The position numbers and the translations under genes were made by a program. Below the pieces are notes generated by a model. The model saw only the letters and a program-made list of their open reading frames with translations. It made no database searches and was not told where the DNA came from. This document shows positions 44,601 to 51,645 of a stretch of 64,000 nt of DNA, piece after piece (within the stretch, counting starts at the first letter, position 1; every line of letters begins with the position of its first letter). The stretch lies in assembly GCF_008974285.1 (NCBI RefSeq), contig NZ_BKZV01000008.1, forward strand, positions 62,001-126,000. Direction: 5' to 3'. This DNA comes from Thermogemmatispora aurantia. GTDB lineage: Bacteria; Chloroflexota; Ktedonobacteria; Ktedonobacterales; Ktedonobacteraceae.

Positions 44601-45641
44601 TGCATAAAAGTCGGTGAAGAGCACACGGGGCGGCTGACCCTTTGGAAACTGCACCATGAGCGCAGCGGGAGTTAACGCGCGATGAAGGACGCCCTGATCA
44701 TGGATCTGGGCCAACCCTTTAAAGGCTATTGCCGCCATTTGCAGGTCTTTCAGAAACTCCTCGCGCGTCTCCGGCAGCGGCAGAGCGCTCAACGCACGGC
44801 CCTCGCCCTCGGGTGGAACAATAGCTACCACCATAAACCTATCTGACCAAGGGAAAGGGGTCTCGGCTCGCGGCACCAGGCCCGTTGGCTGTAATTGCTC
44901 CAGCGCCTTATACGTGCGCGTATAGAATTCCTGCGCCTCCTGACGTTCTAGTGGATCGAGATCAAGCTCATAGAGCATAACAATGCGAGGTCGATTGGTC
45001 CCAGAAACCTTCTCGAGCGCGCGGCAGCGGTAGAGCTTCGGACGTACCTGTTCTGCCTCCTCAATCTGAAGCACGTCACCGATCTGACGTGGAAGCTTGG
45101 GGCGCGCGGGCAGGCCCGTCAGCGTAGTTCTCAGCAGCGAATGCAACTGACCGACCAAAGGATTGCCCTGGTGTTCATCTAACTCCTGCAGGCGCTCGCA
45201 CACCTCGTCCAGCCTAAAAAGGGCCGTCGAAGCTCGCACATCGTGAATCATCGGCTGAGCAGTTGGCGAAGAGAGGAGGACAACGCCGTGCACAAAGTGC
45301 TCGTTCCCCCTCAGAGAAGGGATTTTTTCTCGCAGGGAGCCGGCCACCACCTTAGCCACGTAATCGACCTTTGCCAGCGGACTCCGCTCTGATGTCCCAT
45401 CGGCCCGAGTCCAGAACTCCTCGTTGCCCCGCCAGGGACCCTGCCAGGACTTCTCATCGATCACAAAGATCCAGCGCTGGCCTATTGCTAGAAAATCAAT
45501 CTCGAAGGATTTCCCATTCTTCGCTGGAAAGACCTTATTACAGATCACCAGCCACGAGGCGGGCAACCCCTGGCGCAAGGCCGCAGCTGCCCGCTGCTCT
45601 CCCTCGCTTGCGAAGTCGCTCGTACTGATCAACTCAGCCAC
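41664..45641 (-). CDS. NERD - pseudokinase - Ser/Thr kinase - P-loop ATPase fusion (MAD6/PglW-like)
   Basis: A 1325-residue fusion, domains in order. Residues 10-130 are a NERD nuclease-like domain with Asp49 (EIDF) and Asp62-Glu63-Lys64 (IDEKSW) intact. About 190-465 is a kinase-like domain with HRAL in place of HRDL and DFY for DFG, so probably inactive. About 480-745 is an intact Hanks-type kinase: GQGAMA glycine loop, Lys near 510, HRDIKPAN near 598, DFGFA. About 800-1325 is a P-loop ATPase-like part with SGNPGDGKT (Lys816) and a C972-x2-C975-x5-C981 cluster. GTG start at 45639-45641 with AAGGAGG. First gene of the operon. It probably senses or signals by phosphorylation. PglW of BREX type 2 and MAD6 are the nearest analogues I know. 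Confidence 0.8.
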   Translation of the reverse strand: MAELISTSDFASEGEQRAAAALRQGLPASWLVICNKVFPAKNGKSFEIDFLAIGQRWIFVIDEKSWQGPWRGNEEFWTRADGTSERSPLAKVDYVAKVVAGSLREKIPSLRGNEHFVHGVVLLSSPTAQPMIHDVRASTALFRLDEVCERLQELDEHQGNPLVGQLHSLLRTTLTGLPARPKLPRQIGDVLQIEEAEQVRPKLYRCRALEKVSGTNRPRIVMLYELDLDPLERQEAQEFYTRTYKALEQLQPTGLVPRAETPFPWSDRFMVVAIVPPEGEGRALSALPLPETREEFLKDLQMAAIAFKGLAQIHDQGVLHRALTPAALMVQFPKGQPPRVLFTDFYAARVSGMSIAAKLDKTAVDDPYAAEDVLIGYEFATRQTDTFSLALVMLERLSGTPISLLRPTVNEPPRLPDAPRWRSFLPPEPSAALSELFRSVLLPSREEQPPSAEELAQRLEEILRQAQQPQVSELPQTLVNGKFIVHRLLGQGAMARTYLVSEKDQPGRGQLVLKQFLQPTEAHDHAIQEYKALKNIKSKYFPAIQEPGEDPHIAMEYIPGPTLQQLEGEFPWPLERWWPFAQDLLKALATLEEYGILHRDIKPANIILHEVDNHPVLIDFGFAIRRGEERSLAGTPLYLPPEALTAASPPADCDRYAAAVVLFKMLTGQLPFTYSTEGQRILRPVEDLPGADEHVQRLAAVLLRALDPEPQQRPVSARQFLAELEQAELAAVVAAEETMPVLETGQEREARVNPWVEQVRGLYRKSASGNADNRGLDSDFVRQTYVETDLDRKLLPLVLARRPLALFLSGNPGDGKTAFLEQVRQKLVELGANPVAERSDQSGWELVYQDHVFRSCYDASEAHGGLSADEQLTRRLQELEGSERPAAALTVLVAINDGRLADYFERYGERFSWLKRQLSRARRSESLREQEVWLVDLKRRAFVALPGEQARERSLFRRVLDSLVAKEHWTICQSCTAEAICPIYQNAQMLRQNRTKQRLEFLLLLHHLRHQRHMTMRDLRSALAFLITGNLSCSEVHAARQGEDGGAALLERACWQSAFAPVEVDDELLRDLRAFDPARFPQPHLDRFLHFHQGSSDALLRVELMADGKDLPRQRFREERDWLAAWKRRLYFYGPRLDDEDLRPELPSVRWPDLLPYRYALLYLQLLKGEQEELEETRRKLALGILRSDGINADLPDGHLSVVVRASEEQQLIIMKQLPLEQFILEPVGTSDNEVVETLPEFLVLRHCSGTPRLEISLDLFELLLRLADGLQPEALELQPLLEDLRHFKHAVLLMETKDLVLIEKGQHLHHLTQRDGKVIRTAIA

Positions 45642-45765
45642 AGGTGCGCCTCCTTACTCCTTGGTCAAAGAGAGACCGGGACAGTAACGACGCATAGCAT
45701 CTCTTGCCAAATAGCCCTCATTGCAGTGTGATATTGCCATCATATGGCTGCAAAAGAGATGTCGG

Positions 45766-45795
45766 ATTATAGCATGTTTTTCTCCTGGCGAGCAA
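45766..45795 (-). promoter_or_regulatory. promoter of the kinase-ATPase operon
   Basis: On the minus strand TGC-TATAAT is an extended perfect -10 (ATTATA, 45766-45771) with TTGCTC (GAGCAA, 45790-45795) 18 bases upstream. The start would be about 120 bases before the GTG. This gives the three-gene operon its own promoter, independent of the radical SAM gene. Confidence 0.55.
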
Positions 45796-45885
45796 GCATC
45801 CATTTTCTACACCATCAGCGCAGGTCCGCCTCAAAGAGCCGAGGCCCTTGCTAGCTGGTGCGCAACGGCAGTGAAAAGGAGGAGG

Positions 45886-46746
45886 CTAGGAGCGGGGAGC
45901 GATACCGCAGAAGCCGCTTGCGCCCCAACCGACAGCCAGGCCGCGACTAGGCCCATGCAGACGCAGGTAGGCGTAAAGAGCATGTGCGGGTCGCGTGTTC
46001 TGCCAAGCCGGTTCCAGGTGTGCAAAAGGAGTGCGTGCCGTGCGCTCACCGCCTGCGCCGTCGCCCTCAACTGTGTCCACCACCAAACGACGTGCACCGC
46101 TCTCAAGGAGCTGACCTCCAAAGGTCTCGACATCAGTAAAACGCAGACAAGGGCTAATTGTAATCTGTGTCTTTACTCCCAGGCGACTGGCCTGGCGTAT
46201 CAGCTGCCAGCGGCGTTCCAGCGCAGGCCCACCGCCCAACTGGCGCAGATAGGCCATATCATCCGTCTCGATCGTCACCGAAAGCCAGGCATAGGGAATC
46301 TGGTGCAGTAGATCGAGGTCGCGCTCGGCCAGTGGTGAGCGCGTCTGCACCACTAACAAATCAAGGTCAGGGTAAGAAGCAAAGACCTCCAGACAGCGGC
46401 GTGTTACCTGATAGCGCCGCTCAAGCGGCTGGTATGGATCGGTGGTGGTACTCATAAAAATGCGCAGACCACGCCGTCGCTCGGGGGACATACGACCCAG
46501 TGTCTGCTCCAATAGCAGCGGGGCATTGATTTTCACCTGCACAGCCAGACCCCAGGGAACACCCAGGCCAGCAGTCTTCCAGTTTGGCAAGAAGCGCGCA
46601 TAACAATACTGGCCACACGCTGTCTGGCCATAGGCGCAGCCTGTATAAGCGGACAAGGCATGCGTAAACGGATAGGGAGGTGCAGCCAAAAAACCCCCAT
46701 GCTGCGGTGTAAGGATGCCGCTGGCCTCCACACTAGAGACATGCAT
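45886..46746 (-). CDS. radical SAM protein, spore photoproduct lyase-like
   Basis: A 286-residue radical SAM protein related to the SplB/Rv2578c group. The cluster motif is Cys37-x6-Cys44-x3-Cys48 (YTGCAYGQTACGQYCYAR), wider than the canonical Cx3Cx2C. Downstream are 'FMSTTTDPYQPLERRYQVTRRCLEVF' and 'VQTRSPLAERDLDLL', both typical of that family. The function is unknown; members may act on DNA or an RNA or protein substrate. Start ATG at 46744-46746 is preferred because AGGGGGA sits upstream; the frame is open to 46785. It is divergent from the LacI gene, and its stop is 244 bases before the kinase operon. Confidence 0.75.
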   Translation of the reverse strand: MHVSSVEASGILTPQHGGFLAAPPYPFTHALSAYTGCAYGQTACGQYCYARFLPNWKTAGLGVPWGLAVQVKINAPLLLEQTLGRMSPERRRGLRIFMSTTTDPYQPLERRYQVTRRCLEVFASYPDLDLLVVQTRSPLAERDLDLLHQIPYAWLSVTIETDDMAYLRQLGGGPALERRWQLIRQASRLGVKTQITISPCLRFTDVETFGGQLLESGARRLVVDTVEGDGAGGERTARTPFAHLEPAWQNTRPAHALYAYLRLHGPSRGLAVGWGASGFCGIAPRS

Positions 46747-46848
46747 AGTTTCCCCCTGATTGTAAGCACAAACTCGCCCATTCATTCAGGATAGCACATC
46801 CTCGGATAAAAACTTCTGTTGCCGGCAAAAAAAAGCGGCAAATCCCCC

Positions 46849-46878
46849 TTGACAGCAACCCAGGCCATCCACTATACT
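46849..46878 (+). promoter_or_regulatory. promoter of the lacI-type regulator
   Basis: TTGACA (46849-46854) and TATACT (46873-46878) are 18 bases apart. Transcription would start at about 46885, inside the palindrome at 46884-46897, which rules out the upstream ATG at 46883 as the normal start. Confidence 0.7.
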
Positions 46879-46883
46879 GCTAA

Positions 46884-46897
46884 TGCACACGTGTGCA
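46884..46897. promoter_or_regulatory. LacI-type operator at the transcription start
   Basis: TGCACACGTGTGCA is a perfect 14-bp palindrome with a central CG, the form preferred by LacI-family proteins. It covers the predicted transcription start of the regulator gene, so autorepression is likely. A partial copy is found at 48252-48265. Confidence 0.65.
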
Positions 46898-46948
46898 AAA
46901 CCAAAGCCAGAGCGGCTGTCATCGGGAAGCAGGAGGAACAGAAGCAGA

Positions 46949-48022
46949 GTGAGCAGCTCATCTGCCACAAGTCGAGTTGCTGGAGCGAAACGCTCGCGTG
47001 AAATCTCCATTGCCGATATTGCGCGAGTGGCCGGTGTCTCCCATACCACCGTCTCGCGCGCCTTACGCGACAGCCCCTTGATCAGTGAAGAGACGCGGAA
47101 GCGTATCCAACAATTGGCGCTGGAGATGGGCTATACACCCAATGCGATCGCCCAAAGTTTGCAAACACGGCGCACCAGCACAATTGGTCTGGCGGTAACC
47201 TCAATTGCCGATCCTTTCCTGAGTGAGGTTGTGCGCGGGGTCGAGGAGGTCGCACGCTCGGCTGGCCTAAGCGTCTTCTTGAGCGCCACGCATAACGATC
47301 CTGAGCAGGAGATTGCGGTGATCGAGACGTTCCATCGTCGGCGTGTTGACGGCATTCTGGTGGCTTCTTCGCGCATCACGGGGGAATATAAGCAGCGACT
47401 TGATCAGATTCGCGTACCGACGGTGTTGATCAACAGCCAGGCTGAGTCGCAGTACGAGCTGCTCCACTGGGTGGCGGTGGATGACCTGCTCGGGGCGCGG
47501 CTAGCAGTTGAGCATCTGCTCGCTCTTGGTCATCGCGCCATTGGCTATCTAGGCACACATAGTCGCCCGCGCTCCTGCCGCCAACGGCTGGAAGGCTATC
47601 AGGCCGCTCTGGCTAGCGCCGGCCTGGTGCCACGCGAGGAGTGGGTGGCGATCATGGCGGCAGAAGAAGCTTCCCCCCAGGAAGATGTCCTTTGTGGGCG
47701 CCGCGCGCTTCAGCGCCTGCTCGATGCGGGAGTGACTGCTGTCTTCTGCCAGAATGATATGATGGCCATCGGAATCCTGATGGCCTGCTACCGTCGTGGC
47801 CTGGCGGTCCCTGCTGAGCTGAGTGTCGTTGGCTTCGACGATATCGAGATGGCCAGCTATATTAGCCCCCCTTTAACCACGGTACGTCAGCCGCGTATTG
47901 AGCTTGGGCGCCTAGCGATGCAGGTCTTGCTCGATCTACTGCATGAACAGGAGGGGCGCAATCATGTCCTCGCCCCGATGCTGGTGGTGCGTGAAAGCAC
48001 TGCTCCGCCGCCCGCCTCGTAG
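46949..48022 (+). CDS. LacI-family transcriptional regulator (probable inositol regulator)
   Basis: A 357-residue regulator. The N-terminal helix-turn-helix and hinge helix are ISIADIARVAGVSHTTVSRAL and the following NAIAQSLQTRRT; the sugar-binding domain has the usual 'TIGLAVTSIADPF', 'VDGILVASSR', 'HRAIGYLGTH' and 'VVGFDDIEMASYISPPLTTVRQP'. The frame starts at ATG 46883, but that lies at the transcription start. The GTG at 46949 with AGGAGG at 46931-46936 is the better start. It precedes the iol genes on the same strand by 340 bases, so inositol or a related ligand is likely. The effector is inferred from context. Confidence 0.85.
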   Translation: MSSSSATSRVAGAKRSREISIADIARVAGVSHTTVSRALRDSPLISEETRKRIQQLALEMGYTPNAIAQSLQTRRTSTIGLAVTSIADPFLSEVVRGVEEVARSAGLSVFLSATHNDPEQEIAVIETFHRRRVDGILVASSRITGEYKQRLDQIRVPTVLINSQAESQYELLHWVAVDDLLGARLAVEHLLALGHRAIGYLGTHSRPRSCRQRLEGYQAALASAGLVPREEWVAIMAAEEASPQEDVLCGRRALQRLLDAGVTAVFCQNDMMAIGILMACYRRGLAVPAELSVVGFDDIEMASYISPPLTTVRQPRIELGRLAMQVLLDLLHEQEGRNHVLAPMLVVRESTAPPPAS

Positions 48023-48362
48023 CCTGTGGTGGGCGGAGCGGATGAAAGAAAGGCAGACAGGCAGAAGGCAGGGCGACCGTCTGGCGGACCCGCATTCATC
48101 TCCAGGCAGGGTGAGATCGAATGGATAGACGGAGTGGCCGGAGAGTAGTCCATCATCTGGCCTTACAAGCGCTTGTCCGTAGGACAGAACAAGCAAGCGA
48201 CTTGAGATCAAAGGTGGTGGCGGCGGAGTATGGAGTGACGGCAGGCCAGAATGCACTAGTGTGGCGTGGGGCTGGGTCAGCCTCTCCTTGTTTGGGACAA
48301 AGCTGCGAGAGTGAGGATGTCCATTCGGTCAAGGAAGATCAGATCGCACAGGAGGCTCGTCG
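48023..48362. other. gap between lacI and iolC
   Basis: No gene. Contains the operator-like site at 48252-48265. TTGAGA at 48202-48207 with TATGGA at 48229-48234 has a poor 21-base spacing. A promoter for the iol genes was not convincingly found. Confidence 0.4.
48252..48265. promoter_or_regulatory. second LacI-type operator upstream of iolC
   Basis: TGCACTAGTGTGGC shares 10 of 14 positions with TGCACACGTGTGCA: both keep TGCAC and GTGTG. It is 98 bases before the iolC ATG. A weaker site, consistent with control of iol genes by the same LacI protein. Confidence 0.4.
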
Positions 48363-49409
48363 ATGGAGCTAGAACAGCGGCAGAGAGCCTATGACCTCGT
48401 TGCCATAGGGCGCTCCTCTCTCGACTTGTACTCCAACGATATCGGAGCGCCGTTTGAGGAAATTAAAAGTTTTGCCGCCTACGTCGGTGGTTGTCCTACC
48501 AACATCTGTGTCGGGGCCCGACGATTGGGGTTGCGCTCGGCGCTGCTAACCGCCGTTGGCGATGATCAGGTGGGCAATTTTATTCTCCATTTCTTGGCCC
48601 GCGAGGAAGTAGAGACGCGTTACGTGGTGCGCAAGCCAGGCTATCGGAGCAGCGCCGTAGTGCTGGGCATCCAGCCACCAGATTGTTTCCCGCTCACCTA
48701 CTATCGCGATCACTGTGCTGACATTGAACTGACGATCGACGACGTCCTGGCAACGCCGCTGGGGGAAGGACGTATTTTACTAATCACCGGCACCGGTCTG
48801 AGCAAGGAGCCCAGTCGCAGCGCCACCCTCTTTGCTGCCGAGCTGGCTCGCGAGCAAGGAACGATGGTGGTCCTGGATATCGATTATCGTCCCGACCAGT
48901 GGCATGATCAGCGCGCCTTCGGCGTGGCGCTTCGCTCGGCGCTGCCGTTGGTCGATCTGGTGATCGGAACCGAGGATGAGATCAAAGCAGCGATGCTGCG
49001 CGATGCCAGGCAGGTGCAGGTGGCACACTCTCAGATCTCAGATGCCCGGGTGAGCGGTGATGTCGAAGAGGCGATCCGTGAGATGCTACGTCGGGGTCCG
49101 CGGACGCTGGTGGAAAAGCGCGGCGCTCGTGGCTCGCGAGTCCACCAGGCACCATCCGGCGAGGCGAACGGCTCTCCGTCCTGCCTGGAGGTGCCCGGCT
49201 TCCCGGTGCCTGTCCAGAATATTCTGGGCGCCGGTGACGCCTTTGCCGCTGGTCTGCTCTATGGCTTGTTACAAGGCTGGGATTGGTATCGGGCCGCGCG
49301 TCTGGGCAACGCCTGCGGTGCGATCCTGGTAACACGGCATGGCTGCGCCGATTTTATGCCGACCTATGCTGAGGTGATGGCCTTCGTCGAGGAACACGGT
49401 GGCCTCTAG
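48363..49409 (+). CDS. iolC: 5-dehydro-2-deoxygluconokinase (PfkB family)
   Basis: A 348-residue PfkB-family sugar kinase. The N-terminal DLVAIGRSSLDLYSNDIGAPFEE and YVGGCPTNICVGARRLG segments are characteristic of IolC; GAGDAFAAG at 289-297 holds the catalytic Asp. It phosphorylates 5-dehydro-2-deoxy-D-gluconate in myo-inositol catabolism. An Arg/Ser/Gly-rich insertion (about 255-275, ARGSRVHQAPSGEANG) is unusual. ATG at 48363 with AGGAGG upstream. It is not fused to the C-terminal aldolase-like DUF2090 domain seen in some IolC proteins. First of five catabolic genes. Confidence 0.92.
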   Translation: MELEQRQRAYDLVAIGRSSLDLYSNDIGAPFEEIKSFAAYVGGCPTNICVGARRLGLRSALLTAVGDDQVGNFILHFLAREEVETRYVVRKPGYRSSAVVLGIQPPDCFPLTYYRDHCADIELTIDDVLATPLGEGRILLITGTGLSKEPSRSATLFAAELAREQGTMVVLDIDYRPDQWHDQRAFGVALRSALPLVDLVIGTEDEIKAAMLRDARQVQVAHSQISDARVSGDVEEAIREMLRRGPRTLVEKRGARGSRVHQAPSGEANGSPSCLEVPGFPVPVQNILGAGDAFAAGLLYGLLQGWDWYRAARLGNACGAILVTRHGCADFMPTYAEVMAFVEEHGGL

Positions 49410-49588
49410 GTGAGGCAGCTGAACTGGAATGAACTGGAGAGAAGTGGAGGGCAGCGCCAGTAGGGAACGGAAGTGGAACAAGGAGCGCAAGAGGAGGGCA
49501 GTGGCTTCTGCCTGATCCTGCTGCCCTGGGCGCTCTCCTGCAAGCGCGTTCGTTGACTGTGAGCAAGCTGACTGCCCGGAGGAGAACG

Positions 49589-51475
49589 ATGAGTGAGCAT
49601 GCTGGCCGACGCATGACAATGGCACAAGCGCTGGTTGCCTTTCTGCGCAATCAGTATGTAGAGCGTGACGGCGTAGAGCAGCCTTTTTTCGCGGGCTGCT
49701 TTGGGATCTTCGGTCATGGCAATGTGGCAGGCATTGGCCAGGCCCTCCAGGAGATACCGGATTTTCGTTATTATCAGGCTCGCAACGAGCAAGCAATGGT
49801 CCATACGGCCATCGCCTATGCAAAAGTCAAGAACCGCCTGCAGACCTTTGCCTGTACCTCCTCGATTGGACCGGGGGCTACGAATATGGTCACCGGCGCC
49901 GCCACAGCTACCATTAACCGGCTCCCTGTGCTCTTGCTGCCCGGAGATTTCTTTGCTCGGCGCAATGTGGCTCCAGTGTTGCAGCAGTTGGAGTCAGAGC
50001 ATACTCAGGATATCTCGGTCAATGATTGCTTTAAGCCAGTGAGCCGCTACTGGGATCGTATCACGCGCCCGGAGCAGCTGCTGACGGCTCTGCCCGAAGC
50101 GATGCGTGTGCTGACGAGTCCAGCGGAGACAGGAGCAGTGACCCTGGCTTTGCCCCAGGATGTGCAGACGGAGGCCTACACTTATCCGGAGGCGTTTTTC
50201 CGCAAGCGGGTCTGGCATGTGCCTCGCCCACGGCCTGATCGCCGACGACTGGACGAGGCCGTCGCCTGGATACGAGCCAGCCAGCGCCCGCTGATTATCG
50301 CGGGTGGCGGCGTGATCTATGCTGAAGCCTGGACGCTGCTGGAACGCCTGGTGACCGAGACGGGAATTCCTGTAGCTGAGACGATGGCTGGGAAGGGCAG
50401 CCTGCGCTTTGATCATCCTCTTAATCTGGGGGCAATCGGCGCAACGGGTACGTTCGCGGCGAATCGCCTGGCCCGCGAGGCCGACCTGATTATCGGAATT
50501 GGAACGCGCTATAGCGACTTTACGACGGCTTCGAAGACTGCCTTCCGCCATCCGGCGGTACGTTTTGTCAATATCAATGTATCGGAGTTTGATGCGGCGA
50601 AGCACTCGGCGCTCTCGCTGGTGGGCGATGCCCGGGCGACGCTGGAGGAGCTGCTGCCGCTGCTGGCAGGCTATCAAGTGGCGCCCGAGTATCGACAGTG
50701 TGCCGAAGACCTGCATCGCGAGTGGGAGGCTGAGGTTTCGCGCCTCTACGGCATGCGTCATGGGCCACTTCCCTCGCAGGGCGAGCTGATTGGAGCTGTC
50801 AATGAATGCGGCTCTCCCGATGGAATCGTGGTCTGTGCCGCCGGAAGCTTGCCAGGCGACTTGCATAAGCTCTGGCGCTCACGCCATCCAAAACAGTTCC
50901 ACTTGGAGTATGGCTATAGCTGCATGGGTTACGAGATCGCAGGAGGCCTGGGAGCAAAAATGGCCTCCCCTGAACGGGAGGTCTATGTCTTGGTCGGCGA
51001 CGGCTCCTATCTGATGATGAACGGGGAGATTGTGACCTCGATCCAGGAAGGCTATAAGCTGGTGATCGTGCTCTTCGATAACCAGGGCTTCAAGAGTATC
51101 GGCTCGCTGAGCCGCTCGCTCGGCCAGGGCGGCTTTGGGACGCGCTATGCTTATCCTCGCAATGGAAGCCTGCCCGGCGATGAGGCCGGCTTCGAGGTGG
51201 TGCCACTGCCCGTTGATCTAGCGGAGAACGCCCGCAGCCTGGGCGCTTATGTGATCCGCTGCCGCGATACCGCCGATGTGGTGGCCGCCCTGGAAACTGC
51301 TCGCACGCTGGACCGCACAACGGTGATTTATGTACCGTGCGACCGCTATGAGAGTGTGCCTTCTTATGAAAGCTGGTGGGATGTGGCCGTGGCTGAGGTA
51401 AGCTCTAGTCCCCAGGTCCAGGCGGCTCGCCGTGAGTGGGAGACAATGCGCGCTGAAGAACGGTACTTCTTATAG
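49589..51475 (+). CDS. iolD: 3D-(3,5/4)-trihydroxycyclohexane-1,2-dione hydrolase (ThDP enzyme)
   Basis: A 628-residue thiamine diphosphate enzyme of the IolD type. The N-terminal PYR domain has FGHGNVAGIGQAL and the FRYYQARNEQAMVHTAIAYAK segment with the activating Glu. The C-terminal PP domain carries the ThDP/Mg motif GDGSYLMMNGEI with the conserved Asn further on (VLFDNQGFKSIG). It opens the ring of the trione intermediate to 5-deoxyglucuronate. The start is ATG 49589 with GGAGGAG just upstream; a TTG-initiated extension to 49553 is unlikely. Follows iolC after 179 bases. Confidence 0.93.
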   Translation: MSEHAGRRMTMAQALVAFLRNQYVERDGVEQPFFAGCFGIFGHGNVAGIGQALQEIPDFRYYQARNEQAMVHTAIAYAKVKNRLQTFACTSSIGPGATNMVTGAATATINRLPVLLLPGDFFARRNVAPVLQQLESEHTQDISVNDCFKPVSRYWDRITRPEQLLTALPEAMRVLTSPAETGAVTLALPQDVQTEAYTYPEAFFRKRVWHVPRPRPDRRRLDEAVAWIRASQRPLIIAGGGVIYAEAWTLLERLVTETGIPVAETMAGKGSLRFDHPLNLGAIGATGTFAANRLAREADLIIGIGTRYSDFTTASKTAFRHPAVRFVNINVSEFDAAKHSALSLVGDARATLEELLPLLAGYQVAPEYRQCAEDLHREWEAEVSRLYGMRHGPLPSQGELIGAVNECGSPDGIVVCAAGSLPGDLHKLWRSRHPKQFHLEYGYSCMGYEIAGGLGAKMASPEREVYVLVGDGSYLMMNGEIVTSIQEGYKLVIVLFDNQGFKSIGSLSRSLGQGGFGTRYAYPRNGSLPGDEAGFEVVPLPVDLAENARSLGAYVIRCRDTADVVAALETARTLDRTTVIYVPCDRYESVPSYESWWDVAVAEVSSSPQVQAARREWETMRAEERYFL

Positions 51476-51645
51476 TCATAGAATACGGAGTACCTGGCTG
51501 ATCCTGCGCCTTCCGCCCTGGGAAGGTAAGGCGCCGAAGAAGGCTCCGCCAACGCATGGTGAGAGCCATGTAGCATCGAAGCGGGGACTGTCAGGTAGAT
51601 ATCTGATCTATGGCTGATCTTGCTTGAGCTACAAGGCGGGTAGAA

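Noticed and set aside
34744..45641. Labelling the operon as BREX
   Set aside because: Only a PglW-like first protein is present. There is no PglZ phosphatase, PglX methyltransferase or BrxC/PglY in the window, so BREX is not supported.
34744..45641. Labelling the operon as a complete MADS system
   Set aside because: Methyltransferase, specificity and other early genes (mad1-5) are missing nearby; only the last-three-gene layout fits.
46883..46885. ATG at 46883 as the start of the LacI regulator
   Set aside because: It lies at the predicted transcription start and inside or next to the operator; GTG 46949 has a proper AGGAGG site.
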